Of a stretch of 64,000 bases of DNA, positions 61,318 to 64,000 are shown piece by piece (positions within the stretch are counted from its first letter, which is position 1; each line of letters starts with the position of its first letter). Made by a program: the position numbers and the translations under genes. Source of the DNA: Diogma glabrata (taxonomy: Eukaryota > Arthropoda > Insecta > Diptera > Cylindrotomidae); NCBI GenBank assembly GCA_963693315.1, contig OY856186.1, positions 377,211,597-377,275,596 of the forward strand, in the 5' to 3' direction. Below the pieces are notes generated by a model. It saw nothing but the letters and a program-made list of their open reading frames with translations, did no database searches and was not told where the DNA came from.

Positions 61318-61320
61318 TTA

Positions 61321-63126
61321 TTTAGCAAACGTCACCTTTTCGACCTAAACTGGGATAGATGATTTTGGCGATCTTGATTAACCATCAATTACTATGTGTT
61401 CTTCATATCTATTTACTGTATCAACAACTCCTTTTTAGGTAGCTCTTGCACGTATTTCTTGTAAGTTTCCGTTCTCGGAGATGCAGGTGTGTTGACCTTT
61501 TCTTTTGATGAGTGGTCTTTCTTATGTACATGTGAATGGTCTTGGTTACTCAATAAGTGACGACCAGTTGCAACGCGGGGTACCAAATTCTGTGGTGTTT
61601 GTAATATTTGATGTCGTTACCATAGCTAACTATTTTTATATATTGCCGTGATTGTGGTAGCCGGTTATGTAGATGTTGAACCATGCATCATAGGACAAAA
61701 TTCTGCTTTGTGGTATTTCTTGCTTAACCTTACGATATTTTCCAACTTGCCATTGTTGAACTCGACGCATGTATGGCGACTTTAGATGTTGCTTTAAGTA
61801 TATCTACCTTTAAATTGGATAACGTTATCCAAAGCTCGTGATAGATCCATGGCGACCAGAACAGTGCAAATATGTTTTATTTTCAAATTTCAATTTTTAT
61901 CTTAACATTTAAAAGTATAAATCTTTATTGTTTATAGATCACAAAACAAACTTTTTAATTATATTTAAATTTACATAATTTATGTTTCGATTTTAAAATT
62001 ACAGACTCATCCACTCAATCTTTTGATTTCAAATTATATAATCTTCTCGATCAAACAAATGAACGAGTATATATAGTCAGATTATCCATGTTTTGTTTCT
62101 TTCTTTATCATACTCTCCATCGCACACAAATTTACAATTTATAATTTCTCAATATCATCTCAGTATAATGAAGGACAACCACTTCCCCTTACCATCTCAA
62201 TAAACAATTCTTATTTAATTGAGAAAATATTTTCTACAACTATAGACACCAATTCTATTTTTTTTTTAAATTCGAATTATATCTACATATAATATTATGA
62301 CTATACTTCACATAACAAAAGTTTCTATCATATTTCTTCGTTTATGTAGACATAAACATGTATTATTATATTACTGACATTGAGTGACGCAACAAAGCAA
62401 TTAACTAAAAAAAATGTTAAAATATTATTAACTAGCTTGTACCACACATAAATGCTTTTATGTTTGTTTTAATTTAAAGGCCGGAACCGAAAAAAATTAG
62501 CAAATTAATAGTGGATTTCTTTAGATATGAATATTCTTATTTTAAGAGTAAAATTTGAAATAGTTAACCGTTACAATTTTTCTTTTTGATTTACACTTCT
62601 TTGTGTTGCGTCTTATAATAGTGTATAAGGCAGTGTTTGTATTGTGTCTCTTCGTGACCATTCTGGTGAGCTACTGACGTGCGATGTTTGGTCTGTATGA
62701 TCTCATCTTTTCTAGTATTAAAAGAGGCATCTCATACCGCGGAAGGTCTCTACCTTTATTTTTATTACGATCCTTGTGAATAGTGGTATAATTATTGAAA
62801 TTATGATCAGTTGTAGTATAAAGTTTGGCCTCTCGTATGAGTACCACTTGAATGATTTTGTTAGATGCATTATTATTCGTTGTTGTTCTGTTGGCTATAC
62901 TACTACAGCAAGGCTTTTTATTTCTTTTATTCCATTATTTATGATTTACGAGCTCAGATGATTTACTTTGGTGATACCATTTTTTTCAACCGTTAAATCT
63001 CACAGACGACTAAGCTGATTGTCCGTTTTCATATCGATTAGTGTCATACTGTGTGTAGACTATGGTTAATTTTAATTCCAGTTATTTTAAAAAGATACGA
63101 AACGACGTATCGACGGCTGACAATTA
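61321..63126. other. No gene seen
   Basis: 61400-61860 is less AT-rich but gives no frame with a recognised domain. The rest is AT-rich. Confidence 0.4.
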
Positions 63127-63360
63127 TTGGCTGAATGGTTTATAGTTGTTTCGGTGTTGAAAACCCATTGTTTTGGCACCCAAATTTTGGTTTGTAAGGT
63201 TTACCATAACATCCCATGCATCCCAATTTCTGGTTTGTTATTTTCAGTTAAGTTTTTTTTTCAATTTTTTATATTCACTTGTATCGTGCTGTTATCTTGC
63301 AATTATCATGAAACGTTGGCATGATTCTTATCAGCAGTATTTTGAATTAATAAAATTTTG
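63127..63360 (+). repeat. Diverged copy of the 461-3420 repeat family
   Basis: 'gcatcccaatttctggtttg', 'aattatcatgaaacgttggc' and the surrounding order match about 860-1000, in the same orientation. Confidence 0.5.
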
Positions 63361-64000
63361 AACGATTTAATTTGAAGATTCCAATGCGGTTGTGGGTTGG
63401 GAGTTTGTTTGAGTTAGAGCGTAGTTTTTGTATATATGTATTTATTTAAAGCCACTTGCACGCTTCAGTCATTACACATGTAAAAAATTTGATAAGATTT
63501 AATAAACAGTTTTAGAAAAACCTAAAGACATTGGGTCGAAATAGGGTCAAATAGAGTCACCTCTTTTTTAAAAAGTTGTCATTATTGATGCTGGTCAATA
63601 TTTTATTTTATTTTAATAGGGTACAGCTGCGCAAACAACCTACTAAATCAGTTATACAATAATACAACCATCAAATAAAGGATACCTGCTACCCTAATTT
63701 CAAGAATCTCTTCAACGTTGTCAGAACAAAATATAGTTAGATAAGTGAATTATACCAATAAGTCATCTTCTTGAACACGCATTTAGAGGCTGTCTTGTAA
63801 AAAATTTATCTCTAAACGGTTTTGTTATAATTTTGGTCCATTGTCAAATATTTAAGAAGGGATCTAGCATAACTTTGGTTATTTGTGACGAAAAAAAAAT
63901 TTGCAGTTTTTTCACCAAATATATTTCGATAAAAGGAAATTTTTATTTAAAAATTACTTGAAAATCTGTTGTGGCTTATCTTTTTTTTTTTTTTTTGGTC
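63361..64000. other. No gene seen
   Basis: AT-rich sequence to the window end. Confidence 0.4.

Overview
The window looks like AT-rich, repeat-dense intergenic and intronic DNA from an insect, most likely a fly. That placement is an inference from three things: an irritans-type mariner, a Bel/Pao pol remnant, and one terminal exon of a TINAG-like papain-fold gene resembling dipteran Swim. Only one stretch looks like host coding sequence, the minus-strand exon at 57478-57782. Everything else readable as protein belongs to mobile elements.

Layout. 1-460 has nothing recognisable. 461-3420 is a block of about 0.6-kb tandem units whose relatives lie inverted at 39590-40080 and 51060-52060 plus 53440-53690, with a weaker one at 63127-63360. 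3420-7770 holds old LTR-element debris, including a clear Bel/Pao DUF5641 fragment at 6624-6785. 9459-10815 is a three-unit direct-plus-inverted repeat. Three copies of an element with inverted subterminal repeats and a variable internal tandem repeat lie at 11350-12910, 13929-15140 and 45967-47712. A probable LTR plus a tRNA-Lys-type primer-binding site on the minus strand is at 15268-15531. 21697-23100, 41085-42180, 56037-56500 and 8218-8340 are copies of one repeat family. 25694-29572 is a complete, very young LTR retrotransposon that encodes only Gag and protease. 30690-33400 carries a tRNA-like SINE fragment, a 60-70-bp minisatellite and a roughly 140-bp satellite split by about 1.3 kb. 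33560-34405 is a dead non-LTR retrotransposon. 36577-37197 is a tandem duplication leading into 565 bp of (AT)n. 43103-43620 is a near-perfect palindromic MITE.

54430-55722 is a full-length irritans-type mariner with two in-frame stops. The TINAG-like exon follows. Its upstream intron, or at least its upstream flank, contains a long-terminal-inverted-repeat element at 58821-61317 filled with a tandem 11-bp repeat.

The only candidate functional proteins are the 809-residue Gag-protease of the LTR element and the partial TINAG-like protein. The gag-only element has intact termini, 689-bp LTRs that differ at one site I could find, a 4-bp target duplication, a plausible primer-binding site and a polypurine tract. 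It therefore looks recently mobile, although it must have borrowed reverse transcriptase and integrase. Boundaries given as approximate were read by eye.
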